Below, piece by piece: positions 9,363 to 19,377 of a stretch of 63,801 nucleotides of DNA (position 1 is its first letter; each line of letters begins with the position of its first letter). The notes under the pieces were generated by a model. The model worked only from the letters and a program-made list of their open reading frames with translations. It was not told the origin of the DNA and did no database searches. The translations under genes were made by a program, and so were the position numbers. Source of the DNA: Oscillatoriales cyanobacterium (GTDB taxonomy: Bacteria > Cyanobacteriota > Cyanobacteriia > Cyanobacteriales > Laspinemataceae); contig JAABRM010000042.1 in assembly GCA_011390955.1 (NCBI GenBank), positions 1 to 63,801 on the forward strand. The letters are read 5' to 3'.

Positions 9363-9436
9363 AATCAGAAACCGGGTTGCGATCGCCATGACCGAGATGT
9401 TACACAAAGAGGGTAAAAAAAACCGGTTTCTGAGAA
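9363..9436. repeat. Inverted pair of AGAAACCGG repeats
   Basis: AATCAGAAACCGGGTT at the left faces AACCGGTTTCTGAGAAT at the right over about 40 nt. It belongs to the GAAACCGGGTTTC family, seen in strength at 37571-37830, 45700-45750 and 48777-48850. It lies between the convergent mntP and 9470-9682 genes and could form a shared 3' hairpin. Confidence 0.6.
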
Positions 9437-9469
9437 TAGTAAATCAAGGAATTACGGTTAACTGGACGA

Positions 9470-9682
9470 TTAATTTTGCTGGGGAGAATCTTTAGGCTTA
9501 TCCTCTTTTTCTGACGCCTTACTCATTCCAGATAAAGTCCAGACCAAATCAACCATCAGTCCTTTGGCCAACGCTTTCATCTCCGCTTCTGATTCTTTCT
9601 CAAAATCGAGAAAATTATTAGCAGCAGAATTTTCTTGATTTTCCTGGTTAGGTTGCTGGTTTTGATTAAGTTCTTCAGACAT
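9470..9682 (-). CDS. Small acidic protein of unknown function
   Basis: A 70-residue protein with no recognised domain. Residues 2-22 are rich in Asn, Gln and Glu and look disordered. Residues 25-52 (FLDFEKESEAEMKALAKGL and following MVDLVWTLSGM) would form an amphipathic helix. The tail is Lys/Asp/Gln-rich. ATG 9680-9682 has AAGGAAA six bases upstream, a strong ribosome binding site that supports a real gene. It is monocistronic, convergent with mntP. No signal peptide or membrane segment is evident. Function unknown. Confidence 0.6.
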   Translation of the reverse strand: MSEELNQNQQPNQENQENSAANNFLDFEKESEAEMKALAKGLMVDLVWTLSGMSKASEKEDKPKDSPQQN

Positions 9683-10000
9683 ATATTTTCCTTTTGCTTG
9701 TTTGGAAATTGGTGATATTTCATCAGGACTTGACGATTAAATTCTGACTCGTCCAAGGGCTGTCAGAGATTTACCGTAACCAAAAAAGGTTGGAGTAAAT
9801 TGAAGCTGAAAGATGCGACCCTTTGTAAATAGAAAAGAAAAACCGGGTTGGGGGAAAACGATTTTAGGGTTTTGCCTTCGATCGTTCTGCCCCTCCTCCC
9901 CAGAGGAAAGGGAAACAGATCGCGGCGGTATTTTTACTACAATTGACTCTAATTATATCATTTCTGCCACGGGTTGATATCTACTCTTAACAATCGTTCA
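9683..10000. other. Spacer between the small acidic gene and the giant RTX gene
   Basis: About 320 nt with no coding potential. It contains a solitary AAAACCGGGTTGGGG repeat near 9838-9853 and AT-rich DNA. No good terminator for the giant minus-strand gene is visible within it. Confidence 0.4.
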
Positions 10001-13000
10001 TTAACCTATCAGGACAAAATTATCTTGGGTTAATGAATTAGCGTGAATACCGATTAAACTGGCAATAGTTTGACCGCCAACCAGAATTAATGTACTGTTA
10101 TGGTCTTGGGCAATTGTCAGGCGATCGAACGTTAGACCAGGGGCTAAACCAATCAAGTCAATGCCATGTTCATAGTCGGCGATGGTATCAATTCCCCCCT
10201 CGGTACTTAAGATGAAAACATCGCTGCCTGCACCTCCGAGTAAACTATCATTACCGAAGTTGCCAATGAGAAAGTCATCGCCATCACCACCAATAATGGT
10301 ATCATTACCATCACCGCCACAAATGGAGTCGTTACCTAAGTCTCCAGAGAGAAAATCATCCCCTGCATCTCCATGAATCAGGTCATCGTCTTTGCCACCG
10401 TAGATCGTATCATCACCGTCGCCCCCGGAAATAGAATCGTTGCCCTCGTTGCCGAAAATTAAGTCATTGCCAGCACCCCCATAGATTAAATCACGGCCAT
10501 CTCGATCGCCCACATTAATATCACTAACCCCGCCAAAGATAGTGTCATTACCCAAGTCACCAAGTAAGGTATCGTTGCCGCGATCGCCATAAATTAAGTC
10601 GTCATCTTTGCCACCGAATGCGAGATCGTCATCTTTTCCGGCGTAAATAGTATCGTTGCCCTCGTTACCATTAATAATGTCATTGCCCCGGTTGCCAAAA
10701 ATTAGGTCATCATCTGTACCAGTACCCACGGGGTTGAGGCTGCCGTTGCCTCCAGAAATGGTGTCATTACCCAGGTCGCCATAGATTAAGTCATTGCCCC
10801 GATCGCCATAAATTAAGTCATCATCTTTGCCCCCGTGGGCGGTGTCGTTGCCGGTTCCACCCAGAATTGTATCGTTATTTTCATTGCCATTAAGGAAGTC
10901 ATTTCCATCGCCACCGTAGAGTAAATCTCGACCATCAATATCTCCCACATTAATATCACTAACCCCGCCAAAGATAATGTCATTACCCAAGTCGCCAATG
11001 ACGGTATCGTTGCCGCGATCGCCATAAATTAAGTCGTCATCTTTGCCCCCGAAAGCAATATCATCATCTTTTCCGGCGTAAATAGTATCGTTGCCCTCGT
11101 TACCATTAATAACGTCATTGCCCCGGTTGCCAAAAATTAGGTCATCATCGATGCCATTGCCTACCGGGTTGCCACTACCGTTGCCACCCAAAATGGTGTC
11201 ATTACCCAAGTCGCCAAATAAAACATCATTGCCCTCGTTGCCATAAATTAAGTCATCATCTTTGCCCCCGTGGGCAGTGTCGTTGCCGGTTCCACCAAGA
11301 ACTGTATCGTTATTTTCGTTGCCATTCAGGAAGTCATTTCCATCGCCACCGTAGAGTAAATCTCGACCATCAATATCTCCGACATTAATATCACTAACCC
11401 CGCCAAAGATAATGTCATTACCCAAGTCACCAATGACGGTATCATTGCCGCGATCGCCATAAATTAAGTCATCATCTTTGCCACCGTGGACAATATCATC
11501 ATCTTTTCCAGCGTAAATAGTATCGTTGCCCTCGTTACCATTAATAATGTCATTGCCCCGGTTGCCAAAAATTAAGTCATCATCGATGCCATTGCCTACC
11601 GGGTTGTCACTACCGTTGCCCCCAGAAATAGTGTCATTACCCAAGTCGCCAAATAAAAGATCGTTGCCCTCGTTGCCATAAATTAAGTCTTCATCTTTGC
11701 CACCGTGGGCGGTGTCGTTGCCTGCCCCACCTAAGACCGTATCGTTATTTTCATTGCCATTAAGGAAGTCATTTCCATCACCTCCGTAGAGTAAATCTCG
11801 ACCATCAATATCTCCGACATTAATATCACTAACCCCGCCAAAGATAATGTCATTACCCAAGTCACCAATGACGGTATCATTGCCGCGATCGCCATAAATT
11901 AAGTCATCATCTTTGCCACCGAAGGCAATATCATCATCTTTTCCGGCGTAAATAGTATCGTTGCCCTCGTTACCATTAATAACGTCATTGCCTCGGTTGC
12001 CAAAAATTAGGTCTTGTTCCCCCAGGGACCCGATGGGAAATTCGCTGCCATTGCCCCCGGAAATGGTGTCATTACCTAAGTCACCAAAAATGATGTCATT
12101 GTCATCGTCACCGGAAATCCAATCATCATCTTTGCCCCCATTTATAAAATCATTGTTTTTACCGCCATAGATGGTATCATTTCCCTGATTTCCGTTAATC
12201 CAATCATCGCCTTTGCCCCCTTCTAGGCGATCGCGATCGAGTACGGAACCCACGGGAAAATCGCTGCCATTTCCTCCCCGTAAAGTATCACTTCCCGCGT
12301 CTCCAACAATTAGATTATTTTCATCTCCTCCTAACAACAAATCGCCACCAAGGGAACCCAACAAAAGCCGATCCGCTTCGGCAATAATTTCCTCGCGAGA
12401 TAATTGAGTTTTTTCTGGTTCTCGGAAAGATATTTGTGCAAATCCGCGTCCTGCTAGGGAAAATGTCGGGAAAATCGCTAATGAAGGAATCCCAATATGG
12501 ATAAATTCCACCGTAGGAATTGGTGGCAACGTCGGGAAAATCACTGGGTTAATTTCTGGTAGGGGCGCACAAATTGGTTCTCCTGAGAAATAAATTATTT
12601 TGATATTATTGCCAGGATAATTTTCTCCGTCATTACTAGGATTAATCGGATTATCAAAATTGCCAAAATTTGATGCTGGGGTTACAGTAATTTGGGCATT
12701 GTTCTGATTATTGCCAACTTCCAAGTCGCTTTGATCTACAGAAAAGATTTCAGCGGTGTTGACGATATTGCTGAATTCGGCGTCATAATTAACCTTAGCT
12801 TGAATTTCCAAAGTAGCGATCGCGCCATTAGCTAAACTGCCGATATTCCAATTACCATTACTCTGGTTATAAGCCCCATTACTATTATCGGAAATATAAG
12901 TAATTCCGGCGGGTAAATCATCATCAACTACCACATTAGTAGCTGAATCTGGGCCATTATTATTGACGGTAATAGTGTAGGTAATAATTTCTCCTGGAGA

Positions 13001-16000
13001 CACATTAGATCGATCTACACTTTTGCTGACTTCCAAATCCGCTGCCGGTCGCACCGCAATTAATGCGGTAGATTGATTATTGGTAATATCGCTATCGGTT
13101 TGGTCGATCGCGATAATTTCCACAAAGTTTTCAATTCTGCTACTTTCTGTCCCTGGATTCACTCTGGCGTTAATTCTTAAAGTAGCGGTTTCACCATCAT
13201 TAAGGCTGCCAACATTCCAATTTCCATTAGCAAAATTGTAAGCCCCGCCACTATTATCAGAAACATAAGTTAAACCCGTCGGTAAATCATCATCCAGCAC
13301 AATTCCCGTGGCATTATTCGGCCCAGTATTAGTAACAGTAATGGTATAAGCGATCGCTTCTCCAGGGTTAGGAGTTGGGTTATCTACAGTTTTGCTAACG
13401 GCTAAATTTGCACTACCCGGATCCGCATTGGGATTTTGCACCACCACCAAAGCACTTTGCTGATTATTTTGGTTATTACTCGGATTTGGATCGCTTTGAT
13501 CCACGGCAAAAACTTGGGCAATATTCGCGATCGCTGTCCCGGAAATATCCTCATTCACCCGCACCGATATTTCTAAACTTGCCGTTTGTCCATTGGTTAA
13601 AGTGCCGATATTCCAATTACCATTACTCGCATTATAAGCCCCATTACTATTATCAGAAACATAAGTAATTCCCGCAGGAAAATTATCGGCTATTACTACA
13701 TTAGTAGCCGAATCGGGGCCATTATTAGTGACAATAATAGTATAGGCGATCATATCTCCGGGATTCGGAGTAGAATTATTCACCTGTTTACTTACCACCA
13801 AATCTGCCGCGACCAAATCTGCTGCCGGTCGCACCGCAATTAATGCGGTAGATTGATTATTGGTAATATCGCTATCGGTTTGGTCGATCGCGATAATTTC
13901 CACCAAGTTAGAAATCGTAGTTCTTTCTGTCCCTGGATTCACTCTGGCGTTAATTCTTAAAGTAGCGGTTTCACCATCATTAAGGCTGCCAACATTCCAA
14001 TTTCCATTAGCAAAATTGTAAGCCCCGCCACTATTATCAAAAAGATAAGTTAAACCCGCAGGTAAATCATCATCCAGCACAATTCCCGTGGCATTATTCG
14101 GCCCAGTATTAGTAACAGTAATGGTATAAGCGATCGCCTCTCCGGGGTTAGGATTTGGGTTATCTACAGTTTTGCTAACGACTAAATTCGCACTACTGGG
14201 ATCCGCAGTGGGATTTTGCACGGAAACCAAAGCACTTTGCTGATTATTTTGGTTATTACTCGGATTTGGATCGCTTTGATCCACGGCGAAAACTTGGGCA
14301 ATATTCGCGATCGCTGTCCCGGAAATATCCTCATTTACCCGCACCGATATTTCTAAACTTGCCGTCTCACCATTGGCTAAAGTGCCGATATTCCAATTAC
14401 CATTACTCCGATTATAAGCCCCGTTACTATTATCAGAAACATAAGTAATTCCCGCCGGAAAATTATCGGCTATTACCACATTCGTAGCGGGATCTGGGCC
14501 ATTATTAGTGACAATAATAGTATAGGTAATAATATCTCCGGGATTAGGAGTAGAATTATTCACCTGTTTATTTACGACCAAATCCGCTGCCGGTCGCACC
14601 GCAATTAATGCGGTAGATTGGTTATTACTTGAATTAAGATCCGTTTGTTCAACCCCAATTATTTCGGCAAAATTGGCGATCGCTGTGCTCTCCGTCCCTG
14701 GATTAACCGTAGCAGTAATTTGCAGAGTGGCCGTTGCCCCATTAGCCAAATTTCCCACATTCCAATTACCGCTATTCCGGTCATAAGCCCCGTTACTATT
14801 ATCAGAAACATAAGTCAAACCATTGGGCAAATCGTCATCAACCACCACATTAGTAGCAGTATCCGGCCCATTATTTTTCACCGTAATCGTGTAGACGATC
14901 GCCTCTCCCGGCCCTGGGGTAATATTATTAACGGTTTTGCTAACTTCTAAATCCGTACCAGGGGAAATCGTCGTAGTAAGCGTGCTTTCATTATTATTAA
15001 TAACCGGATCTTCTGTATCAGAAATGCTGCTGGCAATATCCGTCAGGGAAGCGGTACTGGGAACCGTTAAAGCAATAACGCGGGTCACGCTTTCCCCGTT
15101 GGCAAGTTGAGGAATGGGCTCAAACGTCACCAAACCCGTTGATGAGTCGTAGCGACCATTGGGAACCACCACCCCAGTTAAACCGGGGATGAGTCGATCC
15201 GTAATTTGAACATTAATCGCGTCGGACGGGCCAGTATTGGTAGTGGTAATCGTATAAGCAATCTGTTGACCGGCGATCGCCTGACTTGGGCCGGTCTTCG
15301 TCGTCACCAAATTCGCCTGGGGAATAATCTGAGTTGTCACCGTGGCATTATTGCTGCTGCCATTGTTGTTGGTCAGATTCGGATCCGCCGTAGTAGCGGT
15401 ACTCTCAGCGGTATTCGTGATACTGCCGCTAGGAGGAACCGTGAAACTCACTGTTCTCGTTGCCGTGGCGCCGTTATTAAGGCGATCGACCGTCCAAGTT
15501 ATCACACCCGTGGTGGAGTCGTAAGTGCCACCATCAGAAACCACCACATTCGTCAGTCCAGGACTGGCGCGATCCGTAATCACCACGTTTTCTGCCTCAT
15601 TTGGGCCATTGTTGAGGGTGGTGATGGTATAGGCGACAATTTCCCCTGCGTTTGCCGTAGTCACACCAGATTTAGTCGTTATTAAGTCCGCAACTGGGGC
15701 GATCGCTGTCGTCACCGTGGCATTATTATCGCTGCCATCGTTATTACTGGTGTCCGGGTCGAAAGTATCCGAACTACTGCGGGCGCGATTGACAATGGAA
15801 GCAAGAATATCCGGGTTAGGGGCAGTAAAGGCGATCGTTCTTTCAACCGTCTGCCCATTAGCTAAACTGGCAATACTTGGCCAAGTAATGATACCTGTAG
15901 CGGGATTATAAGTGCCGCCATCAGAAATAACTAAACCAGGTAAACTCTCAATTAGTTGGTCAGTAATTAACTGGTCAGTAATGACTACGTTCGCGGCATC

Positions 16001-17662
16001 ATCTGGCCCATTATTAGTCGTAGTAATCCTATAAGTAATTGTTTCCCCATTTAATACCGTGGCAGGTCCAGTCTTAGTAGTCACCAAATCCGTCACCGGG
16101 TCGATACTGGTAATCTGAACATTCTGTAATTCGTGAATGTTCGTAGCAAAGCCAGTAGTAGCTGCAAAGCCAAATTTGAAGGTTTCAGGAATTGGGCCGT
16201 TATTCGCTGCCGTAAGCTGAAAATTGATTAACTGTTCATTCAGATCGCTAAAATTTCCATTATTATTAAAGTCAATGGCAACGATGATGCGATTGTCGGT
16301 GGTTAACTCGATTTGAACGCTTCGTTTAATCGCATCACTGCGAGTCGTGTTTGTTGCCCCCGGAAAATCTAAAGTCCAAGCCGGGTTAACTGTTTTGAGG
16401 TCTCGAGTTCCGGCTAAGTATGGATATTCTTTACTTTGACTACCGCGAATGGCCACAGAATCAGGAATTGTTCCGGTAGCTATACCTGCGGCATTTGTCG
16501 GTAAAGTTGGCGATGCCCCAACCCGCAGTTCATTATTATTAGAAAAATTCCCAAACGCATCAAATCCAACCCCTAAATAGCCACCGACTAACCCTGGGAT
16601 TAAAGTTGTATCTGTACTGGTTGTTTGTTTTTGGGCATAGCCCAAAGACCCACCAAAAGCACCGGCAGTTGTGGGGGAAGCTGTACCATCAATCAGGAAG
16701 AAACTAAAGCCATCAGCCCCATTGTTATTGCCACCATAAGCAAACAAATCAAATGTAATCTTTAAACCCGCCCCAGAAGGAAATGGGGTATTATTAATCG
16801 CAAATGCGGACTGACTTCCACTATTATCAGTTAATCTTAAAACCCCAAAACCCTCTGCATCTTGCCCTGTCCCTTCTAACCCAGGAAAACCAGGAATAAG
16901 TCCTGCCGGGGCAGCGGTCAATTTGGGTGGCGATCCTGAACCAACACCAAATATCCACTCCCCTTGTGGGATACTTCCGTTAAAACTTTCGGCCACATAA
17001 GTAGCGGGCAAAATTCCGGAGTAAGCTTGAATAATTGGCAATTCAAAAGCTAAAATATCGGGGATTTCGCCGGTTTTAAATTCTAATGCCCAATCGCCGC
17101 CAAGTTTTGCCGAACCTGTGAGGTTTTTCGAGGCGGCAATCTTGGCATTGGTTAAGGCCGCAAGCTGATATAAAAAATCTTTATTTTTCTGGTTAGAATC
17201 ATCAGCTATTTGGCAGCCATAGAGATATATTACGGCATTTTCTGCCAGAAATTTTGGCCAATTTTGTAGGCGATCGCGGTATTGGTTTAAAGTTGCCGCA
17301 CTTAACTGGGTTTTGCCTAGATGAATGACTCCAGGGCTGCCATGAGAAACGATATGAACGGTAGAAATTTCTCGACGATTTGCCAAAGTTTGACTAATTT
17401 GGTCAATAGCATCACCAGAGGATTCTAGGACGATAATTTCATAGCCGCCAACCTTTTTTTTGCCCTGAATCAGCAATTGGTAATTGTCTATATCGTCACT
17501 GATAAATACTAGATGATTATTTCCGGCTTTTTTGATTAAGTTAGGTAAATTATGTGATTTTAATTTAAATATCGTTCTGCCATTTACCTGGCTCGCTTGA
17601 TTGGCAAATTTTATGGTATTTTTTGAATTCATTTTTTTGGGAAAAACATCCTGATTGTTCAT
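10001..17662 (-). CDS. Giant RTX adhesin-like protein with DUF4347, lectin-like, DUF11 and Ca-binding repeats
   Basis: A 2553-residue protein. Residues 45-205 are a DUF4347 domain with SHGSPG (His107) and YLYGC (Cys150), an arrangement reminiscent of the His/Cys dyad of clan CD peptidases. Residues 222-520 look like an L-type lectin/jelly-roll domain (DGFSFFLIDG, GGYLGVGFDAFGNF). From about 525 to 1655 come nine DUF11 repeats (each with xVYTITVxNNGPxxAxNVVxxD). From about 1755 to 2515 come RTX nonapeptides (GGxGNDxxxG) that bind calcium. The last 50 residues (DTIADYEHGIDLIGL onward) resemble the C-terminal signal region of type-I-secreted RTX proteins. There is no N-terminal signal peptide, as expected for that route. 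ATG 17660-17662 has AGGTAA upstream. It is probably a cell-surface or released adhesin. No secretion genes lie nearby. The domain calls are firm; function is inferred. Confidence 0.88.
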   Translation of the reverse strand: MNNQDVFPKKMNSKNTIKFANQASQVNGRTIFKLKSHNLPNLIKKAGNNHLVFISDDIDNYQLLIQGKKKVGGYEIIVLESSGDAIDQISQTLANRREISTVHIVSHGSPGVIHLGKTQLSAATLNQYRDRLQNWPKFLAENAVIYLYGCQIADDSNQKNKDFLYQLAALTNAKIAASKNLTGSAKLGGDWALEFKTGEIPDILAFELPIIQAYSGILPATYVAESFNGSIPQGEWIFGVGSGSPPKLTAAPAGLIPGFPGLEGTGQDAEGFGVLRLTDNSGSQSAFAINNTPFPSGAGLKITFDLFAYGGNNNGADGFSFFLIDGTASPTTAGAFGGSLGYAQKQTTSTDTTLIPGLVGGYLGVGFDAFGNFSNNNELRVGASPTLPTNAAGIATGTIPDSVAIRGSQSKEYPYLAGTRDLKTVNPAWTLDFPGATNTTRSDAIKRSVQIELTTDNRIIVAIDFNNNGNFSDLNEQLINFQLTAANNGPIPETFKFGFAATTGFATNIHELQNVQITSIDPVTDLVTTKTGPATVLNGETITYRITTTNNGPDDAANVVITDQLITDQLIESLPGLVISDGGTYNPATGIITWPSIASLANGQTVERTIAFTAPNPDILASIVNRARSSSDTFDPDTSNNDGSDNNATVTTAIAPVADLITTKSGVTTANAGEIVAYTITTLNNGPNEAENVVITDRASPGLTNVVVSDGGTYDSTTGVITWTVDRLNNGATATRTVSFTVPPSGSITNTAESTATTADPNLTNNNGSSNNATVTTQIIPQANLVTTKTGPSQAIAGQQIAYTITTTNTGPSDAINVQITDRLIPGLTGVVVPNGRYDSSTGLVTFEPIPQLANGESVTRVIALTVPSTASLTDIASSISDTEDPVINNNESTLTTTISPGTDLEVSKTVNNITPGPGEAIVYTITVKNNGPDTATNVVVDDDLPNGLTYVSDNSNGAYDRNSGNWNVGNLANGATATLQITATVNPGTESTAIANFAEIIGVEQTDLNSSNNQSTALIAVRPAADLVVNKQVNNSTPNPGDIITYTIIVTNNGPDPATNVVIADNFPAGITYVSDNSNGAYNRSNGNWNIGTLANGETASLEISVRVNEDISGTAIANIAQVFAVDQSDPNPSNNQNNQQSALVSVQNPTADPSSANLVVSKTVDNPNPNPGEAIAYTITVTNTGPNNATGIVLDDDLPAGLTYLFDNSGGAYNFANGNWNVGSLNDGETATLRINARVNPGTERTTISNLVEIIAIDQTDSDITNNQSTALIAVRPAADLVAADLVVSKQVNNSTPNPGDMIAYTIIVTNNGPDSATNVVIADNFPAGITYVSDNSNGAYNASNGNWNIGTLTNGQTASLEISVRVNEDISGTAIANIAQVFAVDQSDPNPSNNQNNQQSALVVVQNPNADPGSANLAVSKTVDNPTPNPGEAIAYTITVTNTGPNNATGIVLDDDLPTGLTYVSDNSGGAYNFANGNWNVGSLNDGETATLRINARVNPGTESSRIENFVEIIAIDQTDSDITNNQSTALIAVRPAADLEVSKSVDRSNVSPGEIITYTITVNNNGPDSATNVVVDDDLPAGITYISDNSNGAYNQSNGNWNIGSLANGAIATLEIQAKVNYDAEFSNIVNTAEIFSVDQSDLEVGNNQNNAQITVTPASNFGNFDNPINPSNDGENYPGNNIKIIYFSGEPICAPLPEINPVIFPTLPPIPTVEFIHIGIPSLAIFPTFSLAGRGFAQISFREPEKTQLSREEIIAEADRLLLGSLGGDLLLGGDENNLIVGDAGSDTLRGGNGSDFPVGSVLDRDRLEGGKGDDWINGNQGNDTIYGGKNNDFINGGKDDDWISGDDDNDIIFGDLGNDTISGGNGSEFPIGSLGEQDLIFGNRGNDVINGNEGNDTIYAGKDDDIAFGGKDDDLIYGDRGNDTVIGDLGNDIIFGGVSDINVGDIDGRDLLYGGDGNDFLNGNENNDTVLGGAGNDTAHGGKDEDLIYGNEGNDLLFGDLGNDTISGGNGSDNPVGNGIDDDLIFGNRGNDIINGNEGNDTIYAGKDDDIVHGGKDDDLIYGDRGNDTVIGDLGNDIIFGGVSDINVGDIDGRDLLYGGDGNDFLNGNENNDTVLGGTGNDTAHGGKDDDLIYGNEGNDVLFGDLGNDTILGGNGSGNPVGNGIDDDLIFGNRGNDVINGNEGNDTIYAGKDDDIAFGGKDDDLIYGDRGNDTVIGDLGNDIIFGGVSDINVGDIDGRDLLYGGDGNDFLNGNENNDTILGGTGNDTAHGGKDDDLIYGDRGNDLIYGDLGNDTISGGNGSLNPVGTGTDDDLIFGNRGNDIINGNEGNDTIYAGKDDDLAFGGKDDDLIYGDRGNDTLLGDLGNDTIFGGVSDINVGDRDGRDLIYGGAGNDLIFGNEGNDSISGGDGDDTIYGGKDDDLIHGDAGDDFLSGDLGNDSICGGDGNDTIIGGDGDDFLIGNFGNDSLLGGAGSDVFILSTEGGIDTIADYEHGIDLIGLAPGLTFDRLTIAQDHNSTLILVGGQTIASLIGIHANSLTQDNFVLIG
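10460..12060 (-). repeat. 435-nt higher-order tandem repeat inside the RTX region
   Basis: The same GTTGCCAAAAATTA block starts at 10691, 11126, 11561 and 11996, i.e. exactly every 435 nt (145 codons). The sequence between is nearly identical from unit to unit, so about 3.7 units are present. Each unit encodes roughly sixteen RTX nonapeptides plus the same non-RTX spacer (SDINVGDIDGRD). Confidence 0.9.
13041..14600 (-). repeat. Recent duplication of a two-DUF11-domain block
   Basis: GCTGCCGGTCGCACCGCAAT occurs at 13041, 13821 and 14586, spaced 780 and 765 nt. DUF11 repeats 5+6 and 7+8 are near copies. The 15-nt difference corresponds to five extra residues (AADLV) at the junction, where the protein reads PAADLVAADLVVSK. 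This looks like a duplication scar. Confidence 0.8.
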
Positions 17663-18649
17663 AAGAATTACCTAACCATTAGCTGTAACTTAGATAGCTT
17701 ATTTTTCTTGAAAAAAACGTGAAAATAAGCATCAAATATCTAATTTTTGTGTCCAAGAGATATCGATCGCTGGTATAATGTGAAAAATAATCTATTCTCG
17801 ATCGCTGAAATAAAATAGACCAATGGGCTTGGTTGCCGTCAAATATCGCTAAAAAGCGATCGGTTTAACTCGAACTTCAATTAACAGAATAATCCCGTTA
17901 ATTCAACCAAGACCTTAATCCGATATATAATCTATATTTATCTAGGAAAGCGATATATTTTTTCTAGATTATTTTGTTGAACAAATTATCCAGCATTCGG
18001 TTAAAATAAAATAAAATTGTCATCTATGATGAAAATTTTAACAAAATGACAATCAGATGCACCCTTAAAAGCCATAAATATGATTTTCGTAACATCCTAA
18101 TCTTGGGGGATATCGAACAAGATTTTATCGACTATTTAAACCAATTATTTCGTTGTTTATATCATATTACTTAATCTGGGTTAAATGTGATTAATTTGAG
18201 TCAATGTAATTAATAAGTCATCCAATCGTAAATATATCACTAGATCGGATTTTTTGACAATGCCAGCCAAAATTAAAGCACAAATTAGAGCGGAAATCAA
18301 CGCCTGTGACATCAGGGAACATTAGGTAACATTAGGGAACAAAAAAGATCCAAATTGTCACATTTTTAGTCACATTCTCATGGAACAAATGCAGGAATAA
18401 CCGCTAAATCAGTAGTCGATCGCGATCGCGGATGAAATTACAGGAAATTTGCCTGACTCATATTTTTCTTGAGACAAAGATTATTCTCGATTGTACTAAA
18501 TTTTTGGGGGAGCAACAAGTTTGATTAAGATTTGTTACGGGGAGCTTGTCAACGGGAGTATCGATCTATCTATTCACCCTGGGAAAAAACCGAGTCCTGA
18601 TGGTCAAACCGTCAAAATCCTTTATAATCCAAGCTGAACCGGAATCCTG
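17663..18649. other. Long AT-rich spacer between divergent giant RTX and VanX-like genes
   Basis: Nearly 1 kb without a supportable gene. It is AT-rich, with small direct repeats (GGGAACATTAGGTAACATTAG around 18316) and GATCGCGATCGCGG near 18418. It is the obvious place for the promoter and regulatory region of the giant surface protein. No operator or RNA could be identified by eye. Confidence 0.45.
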
Positions 18650-19375
18650 ATGAAGTTAACCAGAAACTCAACAATTATCGATCTGAAGATGAAACCCTAT
18701 CAGCAAATAGCGATCGCCGAATGTGGGGAACCATTAATCCCCATTCCTGTGGATATTTTGGCCGTGGTGTCTCCGCACCCGTACCAGCAACTTGGTGCTG
18801 ATTATGGGGCGCGATCGCCCTACATGATGCGGCAAAGCGTCGTGGAAAAATCGATCGTCGCCCAAAACCAACTCCAACAAAAATTAGGATGGCGACTGCA
18901 AATTTTCGATGCTTACCGACCCGTAGCCGTCCAACAATTCATGGTAGATCGTACCTATCAAGAATTAATCCAAGCCCAAGGACTAACCGAAACGGAATTA
19001 ACCGGCGATCGACAGCAAGCAATTCTCAAACAAGTATATGAATTCTGGGCTCCTCCGAGTTTAGATCCAGCCACTCCCCCACCTCATAGCACCGGCGCCG
19101 CTGTGGATCTCAGCATCATCGATTCAATGGGTGAGCCGGTTAACATGGGTTCGCCAATTGACGAAGTATCCCCGCGTTCTTATCCAGATTATTTTGCCAC
19201 AAGTGATAATTGCATCGAGCAACAATATCATCGACACCGCCAACTCTTATGTGAAGTGATGCAGTTTGCGGGGTTCGTCCGTCACCCAAATGAATGGTGG
19301 CACTTTTGTTTCGGCGATCAAATGTGGGCTTGGTTGACGGGAAATTCAACAGCCATATATGGGCGAGTGCAATAA
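18650..19375 (+). CDS. VanX-like D-alanyl-D-alanine dipeptidase (peptidase M15D)
   Basis: Zn-dependent dipeptidase of 241 residues. The M15 signature is intact: HSTGAAVDLS gives zinc ligands His146 and Asp153, and EWWHF gives the catalytic Glu215 and third ligand His218. Arg90 in FDAYRP matches the transition-state arginine of VanX. I see no signal peptide, so it is likely cytoplasmic, hydrolysing D-Ala-D-Ala during peptidoglycan recycling or turnover rather than conferring glycopeptide resistance. No vanH/vanA partners are nearby, which supports a housekeeping role. ATG 18650 has only a weak GGAA upstream. Length fits the family. Confidence 0.9.
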   Translation: MKLTRNSTIIDLKMKPYQQIAIAECGEPLIPIPVDILAVVSPHPYQQLGADYGARSPYMMRQSVVEKSIVAQNQLQQKLGWRLQIFDAYRPVAVQQFMVDRTYQELIQAQGLTETELTGDRQQAILKQVYEFWAPPSLDPATPPPHSTGAAVDLSIIDSMGEPVNMGSPIDEVSPRSYPDYFATSDNCIEQQYHRHRQLLCEVMQFAGFVRHPNEWWHFCFGDQMWAWLTGNSTAIYGRVQ

Positions 19376-19377
19376 CC

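Noticed and set aside
10182-12407. Plus-strand open frames rich in Ser/Pro/Leu opposite the RTX region
   Set aside because: They are antisense shadows of the periodic Gly/Asp/Asn codons of the giant minus-strand gene, with no ribosome binding sites and repeating with the same 435-nt period.
13408-15911. Plus-strand frames opposite the DUF11 repeats
   Set aside because: Antisense shadows of repeated coding DNA; composition (His/Tyr/Arg-rich) unlike any protein in the window.
18650-19375. Vancomycin-resistance gene
   Set aside because: The VanX-like enzyme has no vanH, vanA or regulator beside it. A housekeeping D-Ala-D-Ala dipeptidase is the simpler explanation.
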